64,000 nt of DNA from Rhodocyclales bacterium (GTDB lineage: Bacteria > Pseudomonadota > Gammaproteobacteria > Burkholderiales > Rhodocyclaceae), in the NCBI GenBank assembly GCA_016235165.1, contig JACRLX010000024.1, positions 180,347 to 244,346 on the forward strand, in the 5' to 3' direction. A model generated the notes under the pieces. It did no database searches. It was not told where the DNA came from and saw only the letters and a program-made list of their open reading frames with translations. How positions within the stretch are numbered: the stretch's first letter is position 1; every line of letters begins with the position of its first letter. Below, one piece after another: positions 46,716-55,089 of the stretch. The position numbers and the translations under genes are program-made.

Positions 46716-47092
46716 AATCGCCGTTCCGTCGGCGCCGACTTTGGGCCCTTGCGCTGTCGCTGCTGGCTGGCGTCGCCGCCGCGCAGACCATCCCCGAGGG
46801 GCGCTGGCGCTGTTACCAGCCGCCGGGCTATACGGTGCTGGCCTGGTTCGACCTGGATGGCGGCGGCATCGCAGTGGACGGCCATCCGCCACGGCCGGTC
46901 GCCGTGGTCGGGGACGGCCTGGCGCTGCCGGCCGGCTTGCTGCCGCCCTGGCGCCACGCGATCTATTTCGCGCCGGGCAGCGCCCAGGGTGATGCCGAGC
47001 GCCACACCCTGATACTCCTGCCCCGCGCCGGGGCGTCGCGCCAGGGCCGCGCCTGGGAACGCCTGCCGCGCTGTTACCTGACCACGCACTGA
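46712..47092 (+). CDS. Small secreted protein in the pot operon
   Basis: The protein has 126 aa with a clear signal peptide (basic FRRRR, hydrophobic LWALALSLLAGV, cleavage near AAAQ). Two cysteines (RWRCYQPP and LPRCYLTTH) could form a disulfide in the periplasm. It overlaps potC (ATGA) and potD (TGATG), so it is coupled to both. I do not recognise a family. A periplasmic accessory to PotD is possible. A minus-strand dispersed repeat (46719-46742) covers its first codons. Confidence 0.75.
   Translation: MKSPFRRRRLWALALSLLAGVAAAQTIPEGRWRCYQPPGYTVLAWFDLDGGGIAVDGHPPRPVAVVGDGLALPAGLLPPWRHAIYFAPGSAQGDAERHTLILLPRAGASRQGRAWERLPRCYLTTH
46719..46742 (-). repeat. Dispersed repeat, variant
   Basis: AAAGTCGGCGCCG followed by ACGGAACGGCG, over the first codons of the small secreted-protein gene. 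Confidence 0.5.
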
Positions 47093-48159
47093 TGCGCCAC
47101 CTGGTTCGACTCCTGTTCGCCTGCCTGCTGTTTGCCCTGGCGCCGGTGCGGGCTGCCGAGGTGCTCTACCTCTACAACTGGAACAACTACATCTCCGAGG
47201 AAACGGTGCGCCGCTTCGAGGCGCAGTGCGGCTGTCGGCTGAAGCAGGACTATTACTCGGACAACGAGGAAATGCTGGCCAAGCTCGAAGCTGGCGCCGT
47301 CGGCTACGATCTGCTGGTGCCCACCGGCAACGCCGTCGAGTCGCTGATCCGGCGCCGTGCCTTGCGGCCGCTCGACAAGACGGCCCTGCCGGCGTTGCGG
47401 AACCTGAAGCCGGAATTCCTCGACCCCTGGTACGACCCCGGCAACCGCCATTCCGTGCCCTATGCCACTTCCATCACGTTGATCGGCTACAACGTCGAGA
47501 AGATGCGCGAACTGGGCCTGCCCACCGACAGCTGGGCACTGATCTTCGAACCGAGGTACCTGGCGAAAATCAAGGGCCGCGTCACCGTGCTCAACAGCCA
47601 GCGCGAGCTGATGGCGGCCGCCATGCGCTATCTCGGCCGTTCGGTGCAGGAGCGCGACCCGGCGCGCTGGGAGGAGGCCAAACGCCTGATCCTGCGCGCC
47701 AAGCCCTATTGGGCGGCGTTCTCCAACAGCACCTACATCAAGGATCTGGCGATCGGCACCCTCTGGGTGGCCCACGGCTACAGCAACGACATGTTCCGCG
47801 CCCGGCAGGACGCGCTGGCGGCGAAGCGCCCGTTCACGATCGCCTTCGCCACGCCGAAGGAGGGCGCGGTGCTGGCGGTGGATAACTTCGTGCTGCATGC
47901 CGCGGGGCGGCGGCCCGACCTGGCGCACAAGTTCATCGACTTCATGCTCGACGGGCGCAACGCCGCCGATGTCTCCAACCTGATCGGCGCCGGCAATCCG
48001 AATGCCGCCGCGATGGCGCACATCCAGCCCGGGATTGCCGCCAACCCGGGTATTTTCCCGCCGGCGACAGACAGCGCGCGGCTGGAAATGCTGCGCGACT
48101 TCGATCCCGGGCTACGGCGCCAGCTTTCCAGGATGTGGACCGAAATCAAGGTGCGATGA
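47092..48159 (+). CDS. potD: Polyamine-binding periplasmic protein
   Basis: The protein has 355 aa with a signal peptide (LLFACLLFALAPVRA) and then VLYLYNWNNYISEETVRRFE, the conserved start of mature PotD/PotF proteins. YDLLVPTGNAVESL and WYDPGNRHSVPYATSITLIG support the family. It delivers spermidine or putrescine to PotBC. Specificity between PotD and PotF types is not resolved here. Confidence 0.92.
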   Translation: MRHLVRLLFACLLFALAPVRAAEVLYLYNWNNYISEETVRRFEAQCGCRLKQDYYSDNEEMLAKLEAGAVGYDLLVPTGNAVESLIRRRALRPLDKTALPALRNLKPEFLDPWYDPGNRHSVPYATSITLIGYNVEKMRELGLPTDSWALIFEPRYLAKIKGRVTVLNSQRELMAAAMRYLGRSVQERDPARWEEAKRLILRAKPYWAAFSNSTYIKDLAIGTLWVAHGYSNDMFRARQDALAAKRPFTIAFATPKEGAVLAVDNFVLHAAGRRPDLAHKFIDFMLDGRNAADVSNLIGAGNPNAAAMAHIQPGIAANPGIFPPATDSARLEMLRDFDPGLRRQLSRMWTEIKVR

Positions 48160-48170
48160 GGAGCGATCAC

Positions 48171-48350
48171 ATGGACCCGGACAGTGCGCGTTCCGATATC
48201 CGCAGCCGCCTGATTCCGGCGGCGATCGACGAGGTCTGGGCTGCCATTGCCGATGCGCAGGCCGACTACCAACACCTGGCGGCATTCGTGGCGATTGCCA
48301 ACGAACAGAATCTCGACCGCCTCGCGGCCGAGGCGCGGCGCGGCATGTGA
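48171..48350 (+). CDS. Short ORF ending inside a dispersed repeat
   Basis: The ORF encodes 59 aa, from an ATG with GAGGAG 7 bp upstream (48158-48163), 11 bp after potD. It begins MDPDSARSDIRSRLIPAAID EVWAAIADA. The first TGA of the repeat copy (GTGAAAGTCGG, 48346 on) is its stop codon. It may be an intact short protein or a gene truncated by the repeat. No family is recognised. Confidence 0.45.
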   Translation: MDPDSARSDIRSRLIPAAIDEVWAAIADAQADYQHLAAFVAIANEQNLDRLAAEARRGM

Positions 48351-48372
48351 AAGTCGGCGCCGGCGGGACGGT
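48346..48372 (+). repeat. Dispersed repeat, variant
   Basis: GTGAAAGTCGGCGCCGG followed by CGGGACGGTG, between the short ORF and the OsmC remnant. Confidence 0.7.
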
Positions 48373-48424
48373 GAGTTCGCGGCGACCGCAATGTGAAATG
48401 AAGCAGGCAGACAAGGAGGCACGC

Positions 48425-48578
48425 ATGCAGCGCGAAAAATCCCACCGCTACCTCACCGAGGTCGAGTGGACGGGCAATCTTGGCCGGGGCACCGCCGGCT
48501 ACCGCGCCTCTGTGCTTCATTGCCAACTCGGTGAACTTCCCGGTGACCGTGGAAGCGGGCTTCGAAGCCGCAGTTTGA
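48425..48578 (+). pseudogene. Internally deleted OsmC-family peroxiredoxin
   Basis: The start reads MQREKSHRYLTEVEWTGNLG and RGTAGYRA, the OsmC N-terminus, behind a good site (AAGGAGG, 48413-48419). At about 48503-48510 the sequence jumps, in another frame, to LCFIANSVNFPVTVEAGFEA, the OsmC C-terminus, ending at TGA 48576-48578. The roughly 100-residue middle with the reactive cysteine is missing. The gene is dead. Confidence 0.8.
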
Positions 48579-48662
48579 CTCGCGCCGGCCCCGGGCTCTT
48601 TGACCGGCGCGATGGCTCGTAGTAGGCTAGCCCGAAAACAGAACACGGCGGAGGAGGCCAAG

Positions 48663-49298
48663 TTGCACATCATCAAATGGAGCAGTGATTTCGCCTTGGG
48701 CATCGGCGAGATCGACGAGCAGCACAAGGCCCTGGTGGGCATGATCAATGCCCTCGATGCGAGCACCCACGAAGAGTACAGCGCGGAGAACATGCGCCGG
48801 CTGCTCGACGAGTTGAATGCCTACGTCAAGGACCATTTCGGTTTCGAGGAACGCCTGATGGCGGGTGGCGGCTGTTCTCCCGAGCTGGTGACGCGGCATT
48901 GCGGCGAACACGCCTATTTCCGCAGCGTATTGCGCGACCTGACCGCCGATTTCGACAGCGGACGCACCAGCATCACGGTGCCCCTGATCGAGTACCTCGT
49001 GCATTGGCTGTTGCACCACATCGTGGTGGTGGATCGCGCCATGGCAAAACAGTTGAATGCCTCGGAACCCGAGCTGGCGGCGCGCGTAGCCGCCGCCCTG
49101 ATGCGGGACGTGACCGACGACCTGACGGAATCCGAACGTCATCTGTTGTCGGAGCTGCGTCGCGCCAATGACGAACTCGAAAGTCAGGTGGCCGAGCGCA
49201 CCCGGGATCTCAGGGGCGACTGTTTGCGCCTGGAGCAGGAGCTCGCTGCCGCGCGGGCCGAGATCGAGACGCTGAAGGCCCGCCTGGCCGCGCATTGA
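48663..49298 (+). CDS. Bacteriohemerythrin with C-terminal coiled coil
   Basis: The protein has about 211 aa from TTG 48663, preceded by GAGGAGG (48651-48657); an upstream ATG at 48612 is possible but without such a site. The hemerythrin domain has IDEQHKALVGMINALD, then HFGFEERLM, HCGEHAYF and HWLLHHIVVVDR, the di-iron ligands. After about residue 150 comes a coiled coil (RRANDELESQVAERTRDL). It may bind oxygen or nitric oxide and signal through the coiled coil. No partner is adjacent. Confidence 0.87.
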   Translation: MHIIKWSSDFALGIGEIDEQHKALVGMINALDASTHEEYSAENMRRLLDELNAYVKDHFGFEERLMAGGGCSPELVTRHCGEHAYFRSVLRDLTADFDSGRTSITVPLIEYLVHWLLHHIVVVDRAMAKQLNASEPELAARVAAALMRDVTDDLTESERHLLSELRRANDELESQVAERTRDLRGDCLRLEQELAAARAEIETLKARLAAH

Positions 49299-49381
49299 GG
49301 CCTGACGGGCGCTCCTTGGCACTGATCAACCTGCCAATCCGCGAAGCGTCGGTAGCGCGGCCGCAAGCCGCCTGAGGAACT

Positions 49382-50278
49382 TCAATCGCCGGCGAGGAAG
49401 CGGCGGATTGCGGCAGTGACTTCCGCCGGCCGCTCGTGGATCACCCAGTGGCCGGCATCCGGGATGCGCTCGATGCGCAGGTCGGGCACGAGTTCGTCCA
49501 GTCCTTCGAGCAGCACCGTGCCCAGCGCGGTGTCGGCCTCGCCCCAGATCACCAGGGTCGGCACGCGCACCGTCAGCACCGCCGGATCGAGCCTGAGCGC
49601 GGCGGCGCCGGGGTTGTCGGCCGTCGGCGGATGGAGCGGTGAGGCGCGATAGAGGTTGAGCGCGCAGTCGAGTGCGTCGGGCTGCGACCAGGCCGCCAGG
49701 TAGCGCGGAATGTCTTCGCCCTTGAGCGCGCTGCGGCCATCGGCGGTGGCCGTGAACATCTTCAGCAGGCGTTCGCAATTGTTCTCCGCCATCACCCGGG
49801 TGGCCTTTTCCAGGCGAAAGAAGTTCATGTAGGCGCTGGCCGCCTGCTGCCCGTGGTCGTGTGCCAAGGCGCGGGCGAAGGGCACGCTGTGAGGTGCGTT
49901 GATGATCACCAGCCTGCTCACGTACTGCGGGCAGGCGGCGGCGAAGGTCCAGGCGATGGCGCCGCCCCAGTCGTGGGCCACCAGCACGCAGGATTTGTCT
50001 TCGCGGCCGGCGGCGAGGTGTTCGATCAACTGGCGCAGGTCTTCGAGCAGCGGCCTGATGCGGTAGGCATCGACGCCCTCCGGCTTGTCCGAGAGGTTGT
50101 GGCCGCGCAGGTCGAAGGCGACGGCGCGGTAGTCCTTGCCGAACTCGTCGAGCTGGGCGTGCCAGCAGTACCAGAACTCGGGAAAGCCATGCACGAAGAG
50201 CATCAGCGGCGCGTCGGCCGCCCCCTGCGCGACGCAGTGCAGGCGGATGCCGTTGACCGGAGCGAAGAACTCGTCCAT
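49382..50278 (-). CDS. Alpha/beta hydrolase (epoxide hydrolase-like)
   Basis: The protein has 298 aa. It has the oxyanion motif HGFPEFWYCW, the nucleophile elbow AHDWGGAIAW (Asp nucleophile) and the terminal catalytic His in AGHWVIHE, as in epoxide hydrolases and haloalkane dehalogenases. It is the last gene of the acyl-CoA operon. Its start overlaps the crotonase stop. The substrate is unknown. Confidence 0.9.
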   Translation of the reverse strand: MDEFFAPVNGIRLHCVAQGAADAPLMLFVHGFPEFWYCWHAQLDEFGKDYRAVAFDLRGHNLSDKPEGVDAYRIRPLLEDLRQLIEHLAAGREDKSCVLVAHDWGGAIAWTFAAACPQYVSRLVIINAPHSVPFARALAHDHGQQAASAYMNFFRLEKATRVMAENNCERLLKMFTATADGRSALKGEDIPRYLAAWSQPDALDCALNLYRASPLHPPTADNPGAAALRLDPAVLTVRVPTLVIWGEADTALGTVLLEGLDELVPDLRIERIPDAGHWVIHERPAEVTAAIRRFLAGD

Positions 50279-51090
50279 CAGTCCTTGAACACCGGCTCGC
50301 GCTTCTGCATGGCGGCGGCGCCGGCCTCGAAGAGATCCTTCGACAGCAGCATCGCCGAGTTCCAGGTGGCGATGTAGTTGAGGCCGTCGGCGACGCTGTG
50401 GTCGCGGGCGTAGGTGATCATTTCCTTGCAGCCGCGGATGGCCAGCGGCGACTTGGCGGCGATGCTCCGCGCCGTCTCCATGACACCGGCGTGGAGCGCC
50501 TCGGCGGACTCGTAGCAGCGGTTCACCAGGCGCATCTCTTTCGCTTCGGCGCCATCGACGCGGCGCCCGGTGTAGGCCAGCTCGCGCGCCATGCCTTCGC
50601 CGATCAGCCCGGGCAGGCGCTGCAGGGTGCCGACGTCGGCCGTCATGCCGACGTCGATCTCGCGCACCGAGAACCAGGCATCGGCCGAGCAGTAGCGCAT
50701 GTCGCAGGCGGTGACGAGGTCGATGCCGCCGCCGATGCAGGCGCCGTGGATGGCGGCCAGCACCGGCTTGCGGCAGCGCTCGACGGACGTCAGCGTGTCC
50801 TGCAGGCGCAGGATCAGGCGGCGCAGCTTTTCGCGCTTGCGGGCCTCGTCCTCGTCATCGATCTTGGGCCCGATGCCCATCAACAGCGCGAGGTCGATGC
50901 CCGAGGTGAAGTACTTGCCGCGCCCGACCAGCACGCCGACGCGGGCCTCCGGGGTTTCGTCCAGCCACTGCATGGCCTGCTCGATCTCGTACCACATCGG
51001 CTCGCTCATGGCATTGGCCTTGTCCGGCCGGTTGAGGGCGATGGTGGCGACATTGCCGTCGAGTGTAACGTCGAGGGTGCTGAATTCCAT
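50278..51090 (-). CDS. Crotonase, dienoyl-CoA isomerase-like
   Basis: The protein has 270 aa. The ATG at 51090 follows AAAGGAAT. The crotonase fold has GRGKYFTSGIDLALL and AAIHGACIGGGIDLVTACD (oxyanion hole). The segment REIDVGMTADVGTLQRLP matches the catalytic Glu/Asp region of delta3,5-delta2,4-dienoyl-CoA isomerase (ECH1). It would move double bonds during oxidation of unsaturated or ring-derived acyl-CoA. It is part of the minus-strand operon. Confidence 0.9.
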   Translation of the reverse strand: MEFSTLDVTLDGNVATIALNRPDKANAMSEPMWYEIEQAMQWLDETPEARVGVLVGRGKYFTSGIDLALLMGIGPKIDDEDEARKREKLRRLILRLQDTLTSVERCRKPVLAAIHGACIGGGIDLVTACDMRYCSADAWFSVREIDVGMTADVGTLQRLPGLIGEGMARELAYTGRRVDGAEAKEMRLVNRCYESAEALHAGVMETARSIAAKSPLAIRGCKEMITYARDHSVADGLNYIATWNSAMLLSKDLFEAGAAAMQKREPVFKD

Positions 51091-51101
51091 TTGGATTCCT
51101 T

Positions 51102-52658
51102 TCAGAGGTCGGCGGGCGGAACGTACAGATCGCGCAGCTCGCGCTTGAGGATCTTGCCGATGGCGCTGCGCGGCAGGGCATCGACGATTTCGACGGCGGC
51201 GAGGCGCTGGGTCTTGCCCAAGCGGGCATTGGCCCAATCGCGGACCTTGATCGCCGTATCACCAGCGCCGACTTTCACTACGACGAAGGCCACCGGCGTT
51301 TCACCCCAGCGCCGCGAGGCGACGCCGACCACGGCGGCCTCGGCCACCGCCGGGTGTTGGGCCAGCACGGCTTCGAGGTCGCTGGGATAGACGTTGAAGC
51401 CGCCGCTGATGATCATGTCCTTGCGCCGGTCCATCAGCGTCAAAAAGCCCTCGGCATCGAAGCGGCCGACGTCGCCGGTGCGGATGAAGCGTTTGCCGTC
51501 CGGCGCGTACCACTCGGCCTCGCGGGTCTTGTCGGGCTGGCGGTGGTAGCCCTGCATCATCGCCGGCGAATGGCCGACGACTTCCCCGATTTCGCCCGGC
51601 GCGACTTCCCTGCCGGCCTCGTCGATCAGGCGGATGTCGTGGCCCTCGGCCGGCTGGCCGACGGTGGCGAGCTTGTCCGGGTGCTCGTGGGCCTTGAGCA
51701 CCACGGTGCCGCCGCCCTCGGTCATGCCGTAGTACTCGATCAGACCGCCCGGCCACCTGCGCAGGATGTCGGCCTTGAGCGCGGCGGCAAAGGGCGCGCT
51801 GGTGCAGAACTTCATGCGATACGAGCTGAGGTCGAAGCGGTCGAAACCCGGGTGCGCCATCAGGCGCGCGTACTGCACCGGCACCAGCATCGTGTGGGTG
51901 GCGCGATGGCGCTGCGCGAGTTCGAGGTAGCGCCCGGCGTCGAACTTCGGCATCAGCACGGCGGTGCCGCCCAGCACCACGGCGGGAAAGAAGCTGACCA
52001 GCGTGGTGTTGGAGTAGAGCGGCGTCGACACCAGGGTTACGGCGTCGGGGCCGTAGCCATGGTCGCGGGCGCGCTGCACATGCACCCAGCGCATGCCCTG
52101 CGGCTGGACGATGCCCTTGGGCGTGCCGGTGGTGCCCGAGGAATAGATAATGTTGAAGGGCCACTCGGGGCGGATCGCTACCGGCGTCGGCCGGCTGCCG
52201 GCCGGGGCCAGCCAGCGCGAGAAGGGCGTGCCGGCGGCGGACTCGTCGAGCGCGATCCAGGGCACGGCGATCTGCGTCCGTACCGGGGCCAGTTCGGCGG
52301 CGACCTCGGCGTCGACGAAGAACAGGCGTGCCTCGGCATTCGCCGCCATGTCGGCGATGGTCTGCGGCGTCGAGGACGGCGCCAGCGGCGCGACGGCGAC
52401 GCCGGCACGCAGGGCGCCGAGGAACACGGCGGCATATTCGAGCGAGGCGCCGGCGCAGATGGCGATCGACTCGGTGGGGCGGATCCCATCACGTTGCAGG
52501 GTGGCGGCGACGCGATCCATCATCGCGTCGAGCACGGCGAAGGAGACGCGACGCTCGCCCTCGATCAGGGCCGGGTGGTCGGGCCGCTGCCGCGCATGCA
52601 GGCGGATCAGCTCGCCATAGCTGCCGAAGGGCCGGGCGAGCAGTTCGTCGAGAGTCAT
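51102..52658 (-). CDS. AMP-forming acyl-CoA ligase
   Basis: The protein has 518 aa. It has YSSGTTGTPKGIVQPQG (P-loop-like), YYGMTEGGGTV, RTGDVGRFDAEG and RKDMIISGGFNVYP, ending with PRSAIGKILKRELR, whose Lys is catalytic. It should activate the carboxylic acid that feeds the operon. A dispersed repeat (51252-51278) encodes VVKVGAGDTAIKV in its C-terminal domain without breaking the frame. Confidence 0.92.
   Translation of the reverse strand: MTLDELLARPFGSYGELIRLHARQRPDHPALIEGERRVSFAVLDAMMDRVAATLQRDGIRPTESIAICAGASLEYAAVFLGALRAGVAVAPLAPSSTPQTIADMAANAEARLFFVDAEVAAELAPVRTQIAVPWIALDESAAGTPFSRWLAPAGSRPTPVAIRPEWPFNIIYSSGTTGTPKGIVQPQGMRWVHVQRARDHGYGPDAVTLVSTPLYSNTTLVSFFPAVVLGGTAVLMPKFDAGRYLELAQRHRATHTMLVPVQYARLMAHPGFDRFDLSSYRMKFCTSAPFAAALKADILRRWPGGLIEYYGMTEGGGTVVLKAHEHPDKLATVGQPAEGHDIRLIDEAGREVAPGEIGEVVGHSPAMMQGYHRQPDKTREAEWYAPDGKRFIRTGDVGRFDAEGFLTLMDRRKDMIISGGFNVYPSDLEAVLAQHPAVAEAAVVGVASRRWGETPVAFVVVKVGAGDTAIKVRDWANARLGKTQRLAAVEIVDALPRSAIGKILKRELRDLYVPPADL
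51252..51278 (-). repeat. Dispersed repeat, exact 14-mer
   Basis: AAAGTCGGCGCTGG followed by TGATACGGCG, in frame in the acyl-CoA ligase (VKVGAGDTAI). Confidence 0.8.
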
Positions 52659-53132
52659 TCAGCCAGGCGCGGCGCCGGGGCGCCGGCGATACATTCCATA
52701 CCCTTCCATTTGCGCGACTTCCTCGTTGTTCTGGTTGAGCGTTTCCCAGCGCACCTTGACCAGTCCGACGTGGGGCTTGCTTTCCATGGGCCGCGCTTCG
52801 AGCACCACGGAGCGCACGTGCAGCGTGTCGCCGGGGCGCACGGGCTTGATCCACCTGATGTTCTCCAGGCCGGGCGAACCGAGGCTGGCGGTTTCGAGCA
52901 GGAACTCGTCGCACATCATGCGCATGGTCATGGCGCAGGTATGCCAGCCGCTGGCGCACAGGCCGCCGAACAGGCTGGCCTTGCCGGCCTCTTCGGAGAG
53001 GTGGAAGGGTTGCGGGTCGAACTTCCTGGCGAAGTCCATGATCTCCTCGGCGCTGACGGTGTAGGCGCCGAATTCGCGGACCTTGCCGACGGGAAAATCC
53101 TCCCAGTAGTACTTGTATGTCCTGGTGTTCAT
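52659..53132 (-). CDS. MaoC-type dehydratase
   Basis: The hot-dog-fold protein has 157 aa, with MDFARKFDPQPFHLSEEAGK and SLFGGLCASGWHTCA, which match the MaoC hydratase core. It hydrates an enoyl-CoA in the operon pathway. Its stop codon is directly beside the ligase start (ligase at 51102-52658). Confidence 0.9.
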   Translation of the reverse strand: MNTRTYKYYWEDFPVGKVREFGAYTVSAEEIMDFARKFDPQPFHLSEEAGKASLFGGLCASGWHTCAMTMRMMCDEFLLETASLGSPGLENIRWIKPVRPGDTLHVRSVVLEARPMESKPHVGLVKVRWETLNQNNEEVAQMEGYGMYRRRPGAAPG

Positions 53133-53141
53133 CGGTTTCCT

Positions 53142-53861
53142 TCAGACGGGGCGCAGGGCGCCGTTTTGCAACTTCGGTACGACGTCGAAACAGCTCTCCT
53201 GCGCGGCGAAGGCGACTTCGTCATCGAGGCGGCGCGCCAGCATCATGCGGCCGACGCGGGCGCGGCGCAGGGCGTCGAGGCCGTCGCAGTGGTCGTGCAG
53301 CAGCTCGGCGGCGATCGCGGCATCCGAATAGTCGGCGCTGGGAAGACGCCGATGGAACAGTGACACGAGATAGCCGGCGCCGTAGAAATCCTCGAGGTTG
53401 AAGTTGTCGGCCGAGCCGGAGCAGACGATCAGGATCGTGGCCTCCGGATGATCGGCGACGATGCGCTCGACCACGGCGCGGCCATTGAGCAGGGCGGCGG
53501 CATAGACGTGGGCGGCGCCCTGCGACTTGGCCAGGGCCACCGTGCCGTTGGTCGTGCAGTAGATCAGGCGGCGGCCACTGACGCCTTCGGCCAGCAGTGC
53601 CTTCGGGGTCGGGTGCACGAAGCCTGGCAGGGTGTCGGCATTCAGTTCGCCGGAGAGCAGGTAGGAGCCGGCCGGGTAGTTGGCCGCCGCCGCCTGCGCG
53701 GCACGGCCGTCGGGCGTGGCGATGACTTCGCTGGCGCCGTGGGCCAGCGCGGTGACGATGGATGAGGTGGCGAAGAGGATGTCGAGCACGACGACGACCT
53801 TGCCTTCGAGGCGCTGGGCGTCGAGTTCCTCCTTCTTCAGCAGCACATGAACCTTAGCCAT
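53142..53861 (-). CDS. ComB-like 2-phosphosulfolactate phosphatase family protein
   Basis: The protein has 239 aa. It starts MAKVHVLLKKEELDAQRLEG, with VVVVLDILFATSSIVTALA, YCTTNGTVAL and SGSADNFNLEDFYGAGYLV. These are the conserved blocks of ComB. ComB dephosphorylates 2-phosphosulfolactate in coenzyme M synthesis, but bacterial members often have other, unknown substrates. It is set inside a beta-oxidation operon and overlaps the thioesterase start by 8 bp. A variant dispersed repeat is at 53328-53351. Confidence 0.88.
   Translation of the reverse strand: MAKVHVLLKKEELDAQRLEGKVVVVLDILFATSSIVTALAHGASEVIATPDGRAAQAAAANYPAGSYLLSGELNADTLPGFVHPTPKALLAEGVSGRRLIYCTTNGTVALAKSQGAAHVYAAALLNGRAVVERIVADHPEATILIVCSGSADNFNLEDFYGAGYLVSLFHRRLPSADYSDAAIAAELLHDHCDGLDALRRARVGRMMLARRLDDEVAFAAQESCFDVVPKLQNGALRPV
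53328..53351 (+). repeat. Dispersed repeat, variant
   Basis: ATAGTCGGCGCTGG followed by GAAGACGCCG, antisense in the ComB-like gene. Confidence 0.5.
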
Positions 53862-54309
53862 CCGTCTGCTCCTTGGGGACCACCGGCTGCATCAGGGCGA
53901 AGACGCCGGTGCCGGTCATGATCACGCGCTCGCCGCAGACCAGCTTGCAACTGGCATAGGCCAGGCGCCCGCCCATGCGGTCGAGGTCGACGTGGGCCTC
54001 GACCCAGTCGCCCGGTTCGGCGGCGGAGACGAAGTTGGTGGTGAGGCTGACGGTGACGATGGGTTGCGGCGGCTCTTTCGAGCTGGAGACGACGATGCCC
54101 AGCGCGGTGTCGAACATCGAGACCAGGAAGCCGCCGTGGGCGATGTGGCGGATGTTGGTGTGGCGATCCTCGACGCGGATCGCCAGCACCAGTTGCCCGC
54201 GTTCGCCGCCCTTGGTTTCGTCGATGCGGTAGTACCAGGGGCCGAGGCTGGTCAGGTAGCCGCCGCCGCGCTTGAGGGGCTTGAAGCCCTCGGGGATGTT
54301 GTCGCTCAT
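53854..54309 (-). CDS. PaaI-like acyl-CoA thioesterase
   Basis: The hot-dog thioesterase has 151 aa, with RHIAHGGFLVSMFDTALGIV, the usual catalytic region (His-Gly-Gly and following Asp). It may release CoA from dead-end intermediates. It overlaps the upstream crotonase stop (ATGA). Confidence 0.88.
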   Translation of the reverse strand: MSDNIPEGFKPLKRGGGYLTSLGPWYYRIDETKGGERGQLVLAIRVEDRHTNIRHIAHGGFLVSMFDTALGIVVSSSKEPPQPIVTVSLTTNFVSAAEPGDWVEAHVDLDRMGGRLAYASCKLVCGERVIMTGTGVFALMQPVVPKEQTDG

Positions 54310-55085
54310 TTTTTGTCGTGGATCTTGTCGGGGTCGGGGCTGCGTTTTTCGAGGAAGGCGGCGAAGATTTCCTTGGCGGCCGGGGCGGCGACGAGGTCAC
54401 CGAAGAAGATCACTTCCTCGTCGATGGCCTCGATGGCGCTGCGATCGGGCGGGCGCTTCAAGAGCGCCTTGGTCACGGCGAGCGATCCGGCCGGGCGGGC
54501 GGCGAGCTTTTGCGCGGCTTGCATCGCGGCGGCCATCAACTCGCCGGCCGGCAGCACGCGATTGACGAAGCCGGCTTCACGCGCCGTGTCAGCACCGAAG
54601 GGCTCGCCCAGCATGAGGAGCTCGGCGGCGCGCTGGTGGCCGGCAACGCGCGGCAACAGCAGGCTGGAAGCGCCCTCGGGGCAGAGCGCGAGATTGACGA
54701 AGGGCAGCTGGAATTTCGCGTTGTCGGCGGCATAAACCAGGTCGCAATGCAGCAGCATGGTCGTGCCGATGCCCACCGCGTTGCCGGCGACGGCGGCGAC
54801 GATGGGTTTCTCGAAGGCGGCGATCAGGTGCAGGAAGGGAATCGCCGCGCTGGGGTCGCCCACTTTGCGCTGCAGGAAGTCGGCGAGATCATTGCCGGCG
54901 GTGAACATGTCCTCCTGGCCGCGCAGCAGCACCACCCGGACATGGCCGTCGTCGCGCGCCCGCGACAGGGCGGTGCTCATGGCGCGGTACATGTCGGAGG
55001 TGATGGCGTTCTTCTTCTCGCGGCGGCTGATCTCGATCGTGACGATGCCGTCCTTGCTGTCGACCAGGATGTTGGGGTGGCTCAT
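54306..55085 (-). CDS. Enoyl-CoA hydratase/isomerase (ECI-like)
   Basis: The crotonase has 259 aa. It has LLRGQEDMFTAGNDLADFL and AVAGNAVGIGTTMLLHCDLV (oxyanion hole). LCPEGASSLLLPRVAG places a Glu as in delta3,delta2-enoyl-CoA isomerases (PEGxSS type), and the second hydratase Glu is not seen. It therefore probably isomerises double bonds rather than hydrating. It is part of the minus-strand operon. Confidence 0.87.
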   Translation of the reverse strand: MSHPNILVDSKDGIVTIEISRREKKNAITSDMYRAMSTALSRARDDGHVRVVLLRGQEDMFTAGNDLADFLQRKVGDPSAAIPFLHLIAAFEKPIVAAVAGNAVGIGTTMLLHCDLVYAADNAKFQLPFVNLALCPEGASSLLLPRVAGHQRAAELLMLGEPFGADTAREAGFVNRVLPAGELMAAAMQAAQKLAARPAGSLAVTKALLKRPPDRSAIEAIDEEVIFFGDLVAAPAAKEIFAAFLEKRSPDPDKIHDKK

Positions 55086-55089
55086 CGCT

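Noticed and set aside
51354..53363. Long plus-strand frame (669 codons) opposite the acyl-CoA ligase and MaoC genes
   Set aside because: Antisense artefact; the minus-strand genes have full family motifs.
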